From positions 20,703,611 to 20,767,610 of the forward strand of contig JAQFVV010000001.1 of the NCBI GenBank assembly GCA_028023455.1: DNA of 64,000 bases, written 5' to 3'. The position numbers and the translations under genes are program-made. The notes beneath the pieces were generated by a model. That model searched no databases. It was not told where the DNA came from and saw only the letters and a program-made list of their open reading frames with translations. The stretch is from Epiperipatus broadwayi (Eukaryota > Onychophora > Udeonychophora > Euonychophora > Peripatidae). Below, piece by piece: positions 1 through 9,499 of the stretch (position 1 is the stretch's first letter; the number at the start of each line of letters is the position of its first letter).

Positions 1-312
1 ATAAAATATAATTATGTATGCATGCTAGGTCCTCTGACTGAAGACAGGTTATAAAATGAGATAATAAAGTGCATTAACCATAATGGACAAGAAAAATATT
101 GTATAATTTCATTAAAACGCATAATAAACTAAACGCGTGTATAAACAAGTTTAAAATTTCATTAAAAGTAAACAAACACTATAAATATTAAAGAAATAAA
201 TCAAGATAGTAGTATCACTCGAAAGGGACATCCGTCAAGATTTAATGAAAATAATTATAACTAATCTAATCAGAATAAATGTTATTTACTTAATCCAAAA
301 TTTTAGTTCAAC

Positions 313-447
313 TTACTCGTCACTATAAGTATCGGAGTTTCCTGTAGAGGCACTAGCATTATCGTCTTCTTTTTTTTTATCGTCCTTAGTAAATCTCATT
401 GCTATATTCTTCGAGTAAGAGCTACTAGATTTATTTTGAGAATTCAT
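313..447 (-). CDS. Candidate first coding exon of a host gene (partial)
   Basis: I do not recognise the product. Read on the minus strand, an ATG at 447 opens a serine- and lysine-rich frame that turns acidic (motifs KDDKKKEDD and TYSDE) and reaches TAA at 313 after 44 codons. The last codons overlap a textbook splice donor, GTAAGT, at 316-311, so the coding exon more likely ends at 317 after 43 codons plus 2 nt, with the intron running left and out of the window. Codon use and composition look coding, unlike the surrounding AT-rich DNA. The upstream stretch is also less AT-rich. A small spliced or unspliced host protein is the best reading; chance is possible because the exon is short. There is no sign of transposon origin. 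Confidence 0.5.
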   Translation of the reverse strand: MNSQNKSSSSYSKNIAMRFTKDDKKKEDDNASASTGNSDTYSDE

Positions 448-620
448 TTTTTACGCATATATTTATATATTGTTAATGAATAATATTTTTAGCATTTTTT
501 TTTATGTAAGCTGCCATATTGTTTACATCCGGGAATGCAAATGCGCTGCTAACCAAAAAGTTTTTAATTATCTCGAAGTTCACGTTATTGTTAAGTTTGT
601 AATTATTGTTTAAATAGGAA
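448..620 (-). promoter_or_regulatory. 5' UTR and probable promoter of the candidate host gene
   Basis: Directly upstream of the ATG at 447, on the minus strand, is a compositionally distinct block. It contains an octamer-like ATTTGCAT (about 535-545), a CCCGGATGTAAAC stretch and an AATATGGC motif resembling a YY1 site. A short upstream frame (ATG at 517, stop at 473, 14 codons, starting MAAYIKK) lies in the presumed leader and could act as a uORF. No TATA box at a fixed distance is evident. The assignment rests on position and composition only. Confidence 0.3.
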
Positions 621-1730
621 AATATTTTCATAAAAACAATAACTGAAAACAGTTTTAATAATTAAAATACAAATAAATCGCTGTTGTTATGGATCAAAAC
701 GTGCTTATTTTTTATTATCAATAATGTAGCTAGGAAATAAAATAGTTCAATAATTTGCTTAATTAAATTGTGTTATCTAACTTCAGTAGTAAAGGAAATT
801 GGATTATTGTCTCAGTGAATTCATAATTCAACAAACCTGTTATTTAGTGAAAAAAGTTACATGTATATTAATATCAGATAAACAAACTGTATTTTTAAAA
901 GTGCATGTAAATTTCCTGCTCAAAAGCAAGAAGAGCTCAAATTGATTATTTTCGTTTATAGATTACCATAAGCATAGCTTGTCATTCCATTAGCAGAATT
1001 GATTTTGGAATGGCACTATTTGTAACAAGATCATAAACTTTAACGTGTCTTACTCATCATTAAGATAAATATTAATTGAAATAACTGAAATACAGGCTTG
1101 TTATATACCTGTTTCAATATATATATGTGTTCAAGTGTATCAGTGTTATGAGATAGAGAGGAGAGTGGTGGGTTATATTGAAATGTAAATGTTGCGTAAA
1201 TGATAAAAATAATAAAGAAACATTTAATAATGTTCTATTATGAGATAGTTTTTAAACAATAAAATGATTATTACACTTACTGAAAAATAATTTGATAAAT
1301 GTTAAATTTATTAAAATCTTAAAATGACATTTATAAACCTGCTTTAAATAAAAATACTTTAAACTCAAACATATATATATTAACAAAAAAAAAAACTTTT
1401 CAAGTAATACTTTATTGTAGTTTATTCACTTTTAATAAACACTGAAAAAATGTTAATAGCCTATTCAACAAATCAGGTTAGTGAATTATGTGTTCATTTT
1501 GCTCCAAGTTCATGTAATCAAATTCTAATTAAGTAACAACCAGTGAATGACATTTGAGTCAGAAGAATATCTATGTTGCTGGATAAGATTGTCATTTGAC
1601 ACTTGCTTTTTGAATAGTAAAGGAAAAAGCTTCATAATAATGTGTCAAAAAAAAAATTATCAGCAATGTATAAATATATACTGTAAATCTATAAAATTAT
1701 TAATAAATTAATACATTGTACAGACTTAAA
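621..1730. other. AT-rich spacer, nothing recognised
   Basis: I see short poly-A/T tracts and an (AT)n run near 1115-1125. I found no coding frame, tRNA-like box or repeat shared with the rest of the window. Confidence 0.6.
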
Positions 1731-1734
1731 CCTG

Positions 1735-1912
1735 CATTTATATATGTAATATATGCGGGATTCGAACTCAGACTTTCACACAACCCACTACTCTCATTGC
1801 CATCTCATATTGCTGACCCACCTGATCACACACATGTTGAAAAGATAACGTGTGTGATCAGGTGGGTCAGCAATATGAGATGGCACTGAGAGTAGTGGGT
1901 CGTGTGAAAATT
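1735..1912. repeat. Near-perfect 60-bp-arm hairpin of the 46-kb foldback family
   Basis: The arms at 1774-1833 and 1850-1910 are reverse complements with about two mismatches, around a 16-nt loop. The arm sequence (GGATTCGAACTC, then TGCTGACCCACCTGATCACAC) recurs at 46000-46080, 46490-46570 and 46880-46960, so this is an internally deleted copy of that foldback family. Read on the minus strand, GAGTTCGAATCC is a good RNA polymerase III B box, which suggests the family descends from a tRNA-related SINE. Confidence 0.8.
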
Positions 1913-2389
1913 ATTAATAGTAAAAAAAAAAAACGTAATTAAAGGAAATATACGTATGTGCTAGGGGAAAATAAAAAATTGCTCAACGATTTATCAATCG
2001 CAATTGGGAATCCAGACAAATAATGCCTTCTCTTCATAGTTTCTGTATAAGATGTTATTTTGTATGTTATATAGATGTATTAGATGAGACTGAATGAAAG
2101 CTATTTATTGTCTTTTTTTTATTTATATCTGAAATGATAGGAAGATAATCTTTTGAAAGGAAGGGATTTTGATGAGTCTGAATCAGTATCTGGTTTTATT
2201 TTACTTTTATTATTTATATTTAATAATGTTATATTCAGTGATAATTTATTTTCCAGTTTATCTTCTATAATTTCATCCCAGTTAATATGCATTCACATAT
2301 GGCACTAAATAAATCTATCACTTCCTTCATTTTGCTTTAATATTTTATATACAAAATTAACAAAGCGTATGACGCACTTGAATGTGAAG

Positions 2390-2600
2390 CTATCAAGATA
2401 CACAGAAATTATTACACGCTAAGCGCTTTCGAAGCCTTTTGCCTCATATTCATAGCGGTACTATGAGCTGCAGAACGAAGAAATAGGCAAAGAAACAAAA
2501 CAGTATGCAAAGCGTATGCAAATGAACTAGATAGTCCAACGTTTGGAGATGTCAAAGCAGGTATCTCATCTATTGATGGAGTTATTATTGCCATTAACAA
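2390..2600 (-). mobile_element. Penelope-like element terminal fragment
   Basis: The fragment is identified only by the conserved terminal hairpin at 2417-2458 (separate entry), which matches the ends of the PLE pair at 7.9-11.5 kb, and by its position next to another PLE-type terminal palindrome. The neighbouring 65-codon frame on the minus strand has no recognisable domain. Confidence 0.4.
2417..2458 (-). ncRNA. PLE terminal structured motif (stem-loop plus GAAAG), copy 1
   Basis: On the minus strand the order is GCTATGAATAT, stem GAGGC, loop AAAAG, stem GCTTC, then GAAAG and CGCTTAGCG. The outer GCTA can pair with TAGC. The same architecture with a different but still paired stem (GAGAC/GTCTC) is at 7956-7998 and 11446-11488, so the helix is kept by covariation. 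Hammerhead ribozymes have been reported in PLE ends. Here the CUGANGA box is not canonical, so self-cleavage is unproven. Confidence 0.55.
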
Positions 2601-2607
2601 TTTGTAC

Positions 2608-2805
2608 ACCTCATTTCAAATATTTTATAGCAAAAAATTATATATGTGTACACACAACCTAATGTTTCAGTTGTACTTCAGTCTTCCTCAGAACTTTGAG
2701 GAAGACTGTAGCACTTCTAAAACATTAGGGTGGATGTATGTGTATAATAAATTATTTTGCTATAAAGTAGAAAATTGTTTTGCTATAAAGTATTTGAAGT
2801 GAGAT
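2608..2805. repeat. Foldback with paired hammerhead-like motifs
   Basis: The left arm (2611-2690) and right arm (2697-2805) are inverted copies around a 6-nt loop. The core is a perfect 12-bp stem (2679-2690 with 2697-2708), with CCTAATGTTT (2658-2667) facing AAACATTAGG (2720-2729). The right arm has an extra internal duplication of TTTTGCTATAAAGTA. On the minus strand the left arm reads CUGAGGA (2691-2685), then a weak stem, then GAAAC (2668-2664). The right arm carries the same layout with mutations. It looks like two PLE-type termini joined head to head. Confidence 0.7.
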
Positions 2806-2884
2806 ATCTAAATTGTATTTATCTCTAGCATTATTTTGTGTATATATGTTTTGAGATAGGTGTATTTACATTTATATTATATGT

Positions 2885-3478
2885 AAGAGTATCAAACTCT
2901 CCATACAGTAGTGCCACCACGTGCAAGACTTTGTAATCCATTGATCCAGGAAAGTTTGTGAATAAAATCCCTATCTAGTGCCTACTCATCCAACATCCTC
3001 AGACTAGTTTCTATCTTGCGTCTTTTATCAATGAGGAGCCTTAGATTTCAGATCACTGCACCTATACTTTAGGATCTAATGCAACCTTCCAGAATCTACT
3101 TATTACCTACTTGGTTAACTGTAAAACTAGGAGCCCAAGGTTAAAAACACCTTAATGTTTCCAAACAAAGCTCCTTTACTTGTATATTCATATAGATCTG
3201 AACTCATTATAGTGTTTTCATCTTGGGCTCCTAGCTTTATAGTTAACCAAATAGATAAAAGGTGGCTGCTGCAAAGTTGCATTAGATCCTAAGGTCTAGG
3301 TGCAGTACTCTCAAATCCAAGGTTCCTCACTGATGAAAACCACAAGTTAGAAACTAATCTGGGGGTGTTGGATAGTAGGCACTATATAGGGATTTTATGC
3401 ACAAACTTTCCTGCATCCATCGATTACAAAGGCTTGCCCTTGGTAGGTACTATTGTATGGAGAATCTGGTACTCTTAA
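2885..3478. repeat. 594-bp foldback repeat (family R3)
   Basis: The arms at 2885-3158 and 3203-3478 are inverted copies with roughly 80-85 percent identity, around a 44-nt loop. Shared blocks include GGTTAACTGTAAAACTAGG and TTAGGATCTAATGCAA. A third, single-arm copy lies at 20872-21105. There is no coding potential. This is most likely a non-autonomous foldback transposon. Confidence 0.75.
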
Positions 3479-4039
3479 CAGCATGTGTAAGCTTATGAAA
3501 TGGTAATCATGTGATGTTTTGATGATTTTATATTTCATGCAGTTGTTTAAATTTATTGTTGATAATAATGTTATATGTAAGTGTGTTCTTTGCACTAAGC
3601 TAGCAATCAATGTTAATAATAGGAAGGATTTTTTTTTTGTTTTTAGAAAGCTTCAAACATATTTGTAATGATGTATTAGATATATGTTTTTCGGTTTTGT
3701 ACATAGAAAGTAAGAAAAGACTGATTTATACATAATTGGTGTATCTGGAAATGTAACCATTATGTAAACTGCAATTCTTTTAAAATAAAATACAACTTGG
3801 TTTGATCATTTTCACTATTTATGGTTGTATAATATCTGATGATAATGAGAAAATAAGTAGTATCCTCATATTATAGTTGGTATATTAACTTGTGACTAGA
3901 ATATAAAAGCATTAGTCATTCTACATATTATTTCTTGCTTGGTTTTATGGCTTATTATCTCATTGTAGTTTAGCACATCAATGTGTACCTGATCAATCCA
4001 TAACTAAGTTATTTTTTATTAGACTTGTGCAACATTCTT
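3479..4039. other. AT-rich spacer, nothing recognised
   Basis: No frame, repeat or RNA gene could be supported. The stretch separates the R3 foldback from the 3' end of the minus-strand LINE. Confidence 0.6.
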
Positions 4040-4126
4040 TAACATAGTCAGTAATTATGAATCCTCTTCAGGGTGAAGATCTCTCCAAGTTCAAACCATC
4101 TCCAATTTTAGCCTCTCTTCTTCACA

Positions 4127-4250
4127 TCACCCAGAACATTTTTTTTATTTCATTCATCCATTTCACAAGTGGTCTCTTTTTAGATCTTCACCCAGAACAT
4201 TTTTTACAATTTCATTTGTCCATTTCACAAGTGGTCTCTTTTTAGGTCTT
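4127..4250 (-). repeat. Tandem duplication of the LINE C-terminal block (2 x about 62 bp)
   Basis: Two adjacent copies begin CACCCAGAACATTTTTT and end TTTTTAGATCTT or TTTTTAGGTCTT. The duplicated segment encodes the basic LINE tail (PKKRPLVKW..EI on the minus strand). Confidence 0.8.
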
Positions 4251-4649
4251 TTACACTCTCTTGGAATCCAATTTAAGATTTTAACTGATAAACCTATTAT
4301 CAGCCCACCACTTCAACCTCCTAATTCTTTTAATGATGTCAGTAGCACCTGTTTGTTCTCTCACCCAAATATTTCATTTTCCATCTCTTATTATACCTAA
4401 CGTACATCCCCTCATATTTCTTTGAATGGTCTGAAGTCATTGTATTGCCCTTTTGTTAAGTGTTCCAAGTCTCATATCCATAAGTAAGTAGTTGTATCAT
4501 ACATTTATTAGAATCTTTTCTTTTCAAACACATATGCATATTTCATTCTAATATTAAATTATTTTTACCAAAAGCACTCCAACCAAGTTTAATTCTATGA
4601 TTTATTTCATCCATTATGTTTCAATCTATAGTAATAATATGATCAAGAT

Positions 4650-5660
4650 ATTTATAGTTGTTGACTTCTTCTAACACATCATTATCAATCTTTATTTTCT
4701 TCTTTAGAGAAAACCCATTGAACATTACTTTAGTCTTTTTAATATTTACCTTCAATCCTACTTTCATCTGATAACTTTCAACATTTCCTGAAGCTCTACA
4801 GAATTATTTTCAAAAGCAACTACATCATCTGAAAAATCTAGATGACTTAAATAATTTTCATGTACATTTATTCCCTTAGTTTCCCATTTAAACCCTCAAA
4901 ATACTTCTTGCAAAACTGCTGTAAATTGTTTTGGAGATATGAAATCACCCTGTTGTACACTCTTCTCCATGTTAATCTTTTTAGTATCACTTTGTAATCT
5001 AATTGTTGCTGTTGCATTTTATTCTTCATAATATGATAATATTCTGGGTCTATAACTTGATGATCCAATGGTTTAATCACTGAATAAATACTTATAAAAT
5101 GAAATGTGTTTTCATAATTTACAAATCCACAGTATAATGGCAATTCATATTTAATGGTCTTTTCTTTAACTTCTCCAGGTGATTATATATATATATATAA
5201 TCTATGATGCTATATATTAGTTTGACAAATATAAATATGACGTTATACTTTTTCTTCGAATACTGTATCACCCTCTGTGCTAAATTCAATTTTAAATCCA
5301 GCTTAAATATCTAAAGTTCACTGTAGATAAGTTATAATTATTTTGGTAAAAAATTTATATAGAACTGATAAAAGGCTGATGCGTCTGTAATTTCTAATAT
5401 CTTCTTTGTCACCTTTTTAAAATATTAATACTGCATTTTCCAATCATTTGATACATCTTTATTATTTAGACACTTGGTATATAACTTTTCCAAAAATATT
5501 ATATTTCTTCACCTGCTTCTTTTAAGATATTGATTATAATTCTATCATTACATGGAACTTCTTCCTTCTTCATAAATTTAATTGCTTGTCTCACTTTATT
5601 CAGATGATATATTAGTTGTAAGATGTACTTTTCCTTATTCTTTACTGCTATATAATTCTT
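4650..5660 (-). pseudogene. LINE reverse transcriptase domain, broken
   Basis: RT motifs are scattered across frames on the minus strand. A block at about 5560-5520 resembles the 'AIK..K...PG.D.I' N-terminal RT motif. QQGDFISPKQFTAVL at about 4965-4915 matches the RQGD-ISP motif. FSDD at 4834-4823 replaces the catalytic F/YADD and keeps both aspartates. Downstream come KKTKVMFN and NNYKYLDHI, the usual thumb-proximal blocks. The 91-codon frame at 5143-4868 is partly out of frame with these motifs. Frameshifts and stops exclude function. Confidence 0.7.
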
Positions 5661-6299
5661 GGTAGAATTCTTTTACATATTTGATGATATTATCTCTTTG
5701 TAAAAGTTTCATCTTTTTTTTTTCTTATTGCAGAAATGAATTTTTTACCAATACCACGATGTTTACACTCTTGAGACTTTATAACTTTCTTTGTTAGTTC
5801 ACAATTATATTTTCTTATATCATTATCTGCTCTTTTTTGCACCATTATACAAAATTCAAGATATTCAATTCTTAATGTTTCATTTTTATACATTTTTATA
5901 TTCTTTCTTTTCTTTATAAATTGTCATCTCAATAGAAATTTTATTGGTCAATTGCTGCTTTTTGAAGTTTTTAAAAGTGTATCAGTTATCTTCCTATCAA
6001 TTTCATTCAAATCTAAATCATGTTCAAAATCTGTTAGCATTTTAAAACAATTTGTAAGTTCTAATTTGAAATTTATTGGAATGTTTTTGAAGATTAGGAA
6101 TATCAATTGACAATATTGTTTTTCTTAATAATTTGTGTTTCTCTCATTTTGCATTAATGTATTTTACATCTCATTAGTCAATGCTTATTTCATGTGTTGA
6201 ATTTATTAAGAACATTACAATCTTGAAATACATATTTTTCTGTTAGTCAAATTATAATCAAATTTTGTTGTATCTTTTTTTTTTTTTTTGGATGCTTCT

Positions 6300-6850
6300 A
6301 TGTTCATTTCCATTTAGTATTTTTCTCAAAAAAAAAAAAAGAATTCATAATATAAAGTTTGTCTTTTTCTGAAAATTCCACAAGTCTATGTCCTATCTCA
6401 TTTCTATCACTATAATCAAATTTACCTACAGCACTTTCATCTTTTAATTGTTTAATAATTCTAGCATTAAAGTCTCCCATGACAATTTTAAAATATTTTC
6501 TAGTTTGATCAAAAACCTTCTGTTTATCCATATAAAAAGCATCTATTTTTTATCAGAATGAGAACTTGTTGGGGTGTAAATGTGAATTATCTATATTTGA
6601 TATCTGCTGTTAAGTTGAATAATTAACCTTCCACTCTGTCCAATACATCATTGATCTTCACTATGTTGTTATTTCATTTTTTATTTATAATGAATCCTAT
6701 TCCATTTCTTATGTTTGAGCTTTTGAAGTATAGTATGATGTCACTTTTTAAATCAATTGTCTCTTCACCTTCTAACTTCACAAAGTCCAATAATGTCCCA
6801 TTTAATATTAGACAGTTCTTCCAATTCTTGCACTCTTTATTCAGTTGAAA
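6300..6850 (-). pseudogene. LINE AP-endonuclease domain, broken
   Basis: On the minus strand the first part (6848-6651) ends in a NIRNGIGFII motif typical of the substrate loop of LINE endonucleases. A short gap with stops follows, including the YTPTS block. Then a 75-codon frame (6531-6304) carries VMGDFNARI and DRNEIGHRLVEFSEK, matching the conserved GDFNA and ERNERG..L.EF signature. In the family this domain nicks target DNA to prime reverse transcription. A 12-A run at 6331-6342 disrupts the end of the frame. Confidence 0.75.
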
Positions 6851-7019
6851 GTGATCTCCACTTGTGAGTACCTAAGTAATACTTTTATACTTAATAAATA
6901 CGAAAGCATATGATTATCACATAAAGTCTAATTATGGAAGTAATATAAAGTTCTTCCTCTTTTCTTTGTGTATTGATTTCTATATTTACATATGATACCA
7001 TTTCCAACTTTTTTATTAT

Positions 7020-7430
7020 TGGGAAATAAGGATTGTGGCATGGCAAGAATATATGGAGCACCAAAAATATTTAAGGAAGGGATGCCTTTAAGACCAATTA
7101 TAAATGGTACAAATTCATATTTTGATAGAATATATAAATGGATATAATAATATTTTTGAGAAATATATTCATGATAAAAGTAGTTTTTATATTAAAAAAA
7201 ATAAAGAGATAATAAAAGAGGTTAGAGATAAAATAAATGAATATAAGTTGTCTATGGTAAAAATAGATTTGTGTCAATATGCATGAATATAAATGTAGAA
7301 GAAGCAATAGAATTAGCAATAAAAAGATATAGAAATGATGAGCATAAAAAAGTAAACATAACAGTAGAGAAATTGAGGGAAATAATGAAAATTAGTTCTT
7401 CCATCTTGGATTTTATAAAATATAAAGTTT
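7020..7430 (+). pseudogene. PLE reverse transcriptase N-terminal fragment
   Basis: A plus-strand reading gives ARIYGAPKIFKEGMPLRPII, then NGTNSYFD, the conserved PLE block 'Y.LPKIHK.. PLRPIV S.NSPTY'. Downstream is a lysine-rich stretch with KINEYKLSMVKIDL, the equivalent of the RT 'SFDVVSL' strand, then VEEAIELAIKRYRND, matching 'P.DEAL..'. At least one frameshift or stop separates these parts near 7285. No YxDD or GIY-YIG part follows. The type is different from the 7.9-11.5 kb pair, being closer to canonical PLEs with the LPKIHK motif. Confidence 0.65.
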
Positions 7431-7900
7431 AATAGGAAAAACAAACAATTTAAAAAGAAAAAGTTTAAAATGACATATAATAAAATATTTAAAAAATCAA
7501 TATTTTATTAGTAAGTTTTTGCTCCTATATATATATTTGAGCCGCACCTATGTACTTTAATAAAAAGAATTAATAATCATAAAATTAATAATAATAAAAA
7601 ATTATTGAAAGTTAAAATTTGTAAATTTTTAGGCAACATCTCAAATATATACATAAAATATATATATACATGACAAAAGGAGTTGGATGGGAAATAGGGT
7701 ATGAATACAGGTTAGTAGATGGAACTATGAAGCTTAATCTTAAGCTAAGATTGTCTGCTACAGCACCCAATGTAGGGCATTAATCAATGCCACATCCCTG
7801 AGAAAATTTATGATGGTGTGAAGTAAAAAAAAAAATATGTATAAATTTTGAAATAAAATACCAGTTTTCTACTTCACCTTTGATTAGTAAGTAATTTAGA
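7431..7900. other. AT-rich spacer between PLE copies
   Basis: A-rich tracts and short (TA)n runs are present, possibly including the tail of the preceding PLE fragment. I cannot assign anything else. Confidence 0.5.
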
Positions 7901-7904
7901 TTGT

Positions 7905-9464
7905 GCTTTACGCAAAAAAAGTGAAGCTTCTCTCAATCTTATTATAAAGTTATATGGCTTAGCACTTTCAGAGACCTTGTGTCTCCATAATCATAGCCTA
8001 CTTTTAACTGAAGTTTAGCTGTGGTTTATGTAAAATTTATGCAAATTTTATAATGACCATTTTCTGGAGATTGCAAAGCACAATTCTTTCCGGTTTATTG
8101 CACAATTGTCATTTGCAATAAAGCATGCCTCTTTAATTTTTCATTCCATATCATTATGTTCCATGCCTAGTGCCCTTGCCATAGTGGGTTCGAACACGTG
8201 GCCTGTTGTTTTTTGGTGCTCGAAGAATATGGATCTGTTTTCATCGTTATTTATAGCTTTCCTGTACAAATATACTCGAAATTCTAGTGGCTTAACTGTC
8301 ATAGTGTATGTGAGTTGGTGTGGATCTCTATGAACTTGAATGTCTAGATAATTACCATTGTGCTGAAGGTTTTCATGTATGCAGTTAATTGTTAAAGAGG
8401 TTTGTGTTTGTAGCTCTTTTTGAATATCCATTATTATTTGTTCTGGTGCAACTATGAATACATCGTTGACATAGAACATATATATTACAAGTTTGGTTCA
8501 ATTGTGTAGTATTTAATCAGTATTTGCCTTTCAAAATGATTGAGGAAAATACTAGATATCCCACTTATTGGGAGGCCCATTGGCCATCCATTATTCATTT
8601 TAAACCATTAAATGTGGCCACAATATTTTGATCCATTCATTTCAAAAATTCTACTATGAAATTCAGTTGCTCTTGTGGGCAAGTATTATTTGTGAGTTCA
8701 GCTATAATAATGTTGATCGAACTTTTATGGTTAATTGACCCGTATATTTCTGTTACATCCAGTGATGCCATACTAAATTCAAGTTTGATTCTGGCTTGTT
8801 TAATTTTATTAATGAATTCAAACGATGAGTTAATAGCATGTGTGCCAAAACCTATTTTTTCGAGGAGCCATTGATTTATCAATTTTGTGGTATTGACATA
8901 ATGTGCTCCGCCGAAGTCTATCATCAATCTTAACGGCACATTAGGTTTATGTAACTTAATGTTAGCGAAGATTCTTGGGGGCATAGATGCAGATGGATAT
9001 ATATGAAAATATTGGACCTTTGAAAAGGCCTTGTTGCAATTTTTGCGAAGTATAAATGCTATAAATTTCTCTTTATTTACTTTATTATTAAAATTGGCTA
9101 TTTCTTCAAATTTCAAATTGCCAATCTGATTTATTAATTTTATTTAAATAATCTCCTCTGTTTATTAGAATGAATCTATTCCCTTTATCTTCTTTAATAC
9201 AAGTGATACTGTTGTCTGTGAGAAACTTTTTCGTGCTTTTAATTTTAGTGCTCCATTCGTCCATGTTCTGCTTCAATGGTTTATGTTGGATTGCTTTTGT
9301 GAGTTTGTTGATGAACGTGTCTTTCTGGGGATTGTCCATAACATTTGCTTCTACATCCACTATTAACTCCATCAGAGGATGTTGTCATTGGCTGCCTACG
9401 AACCTTGGTCTGAGTTCCAGTATGCTATACACCTCTGTAGATGGAGTTTTATTATTGAAGTTAA
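7905..9464 (-). pseudogene. Penelope-like element, inverted copy A1 (RT, truncated GIY-YIG)
   Basis: This is the minus-strand half of a head-to-head PLE pair. Reading from 9464 leftward: the N-terminal block MELIVDVEANVMDNPQ, the DKGNRFILINRGDYLNKI block typical of PLEs, the finger and palm part ending in ASLDVTEIYGSIN (9116-8637), and the palm with YVNDVFIVAPEQ (8479-8141). In that last motif the catalytic YVDD is changed to YVND. Damage against copy A2: a 1-nt insertion near 9135, TGG to TGA just after FIVEFLK, a 7-nt deletion soon after, and an internal deletion of about 470 bp that joins the RT end (VKPLEF) to the distal GIY-YIG part (LYRKAINNDENRS). The terminal hairpin motif lies at 7956-7998. 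Confidence 0.85.
7956..7998 (-). ncRNA. PLE terminal structured motif, copy 2
   Basis: On the minus strand: GGCTATGATTATG, stem GAGAC, loop ACAAG, stem GTCTC, then TGAAAG and TGCTAAGCC. GGCT can pair with AGCC. It is nearly identical to the motif at the other end of the pair (11446-11488). The stem differs from copy 1 by compensatory changes. Confidence 0.6.
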
Positions 9465-9499
9465 CAAAATATCAACATTGAAGAAAGAAACAGCATACA
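9465..9499. other. 35-nt junction between head-to-head PLE copies
   Basis: The arms become reverse complementary immediately outside this segment (TTATTGAAGTTAA on the left, TTAACTTCACTAATAA on the right). The 35 nt are unique and A-rich. They may be the original 5' flank or filler made when the second copy was joined. Confidence 0.7.

Larger units (their letters stand above)
4040..6900 (-). mobile_element. Dead non-LTR retrotransposon (LINE), APE endonuclease plus RT
   Basis: This is a single LINE copy read right to left: endonuclease domain (about 6850-6300), linker, reverse transcriptase (about 5660-4650) and C-terminal tail (about 4260-4050). Domain order and motifs fit LINEs with an apurinic-type endonuclease. 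The tail motif (basic, PKKRPLVKW then NEI) resembles the RTE-like 'craniofacial development protein 2' group, but the clade is not certain. Stops and frameshifts are spread throughout, so no protein can be made. Its 3' end carries a local tandem duplication. No target-site duplication was identified. Confidence 0.75.

Noticed and set aside
7098-7319. Hydrophobic 73-codon minus-strand frame
   Set aside because: It is the reverse of an A-rich PLE fragment that reads sensibly on the plus strand; its leucine and tyrosine richness is a composition effect.
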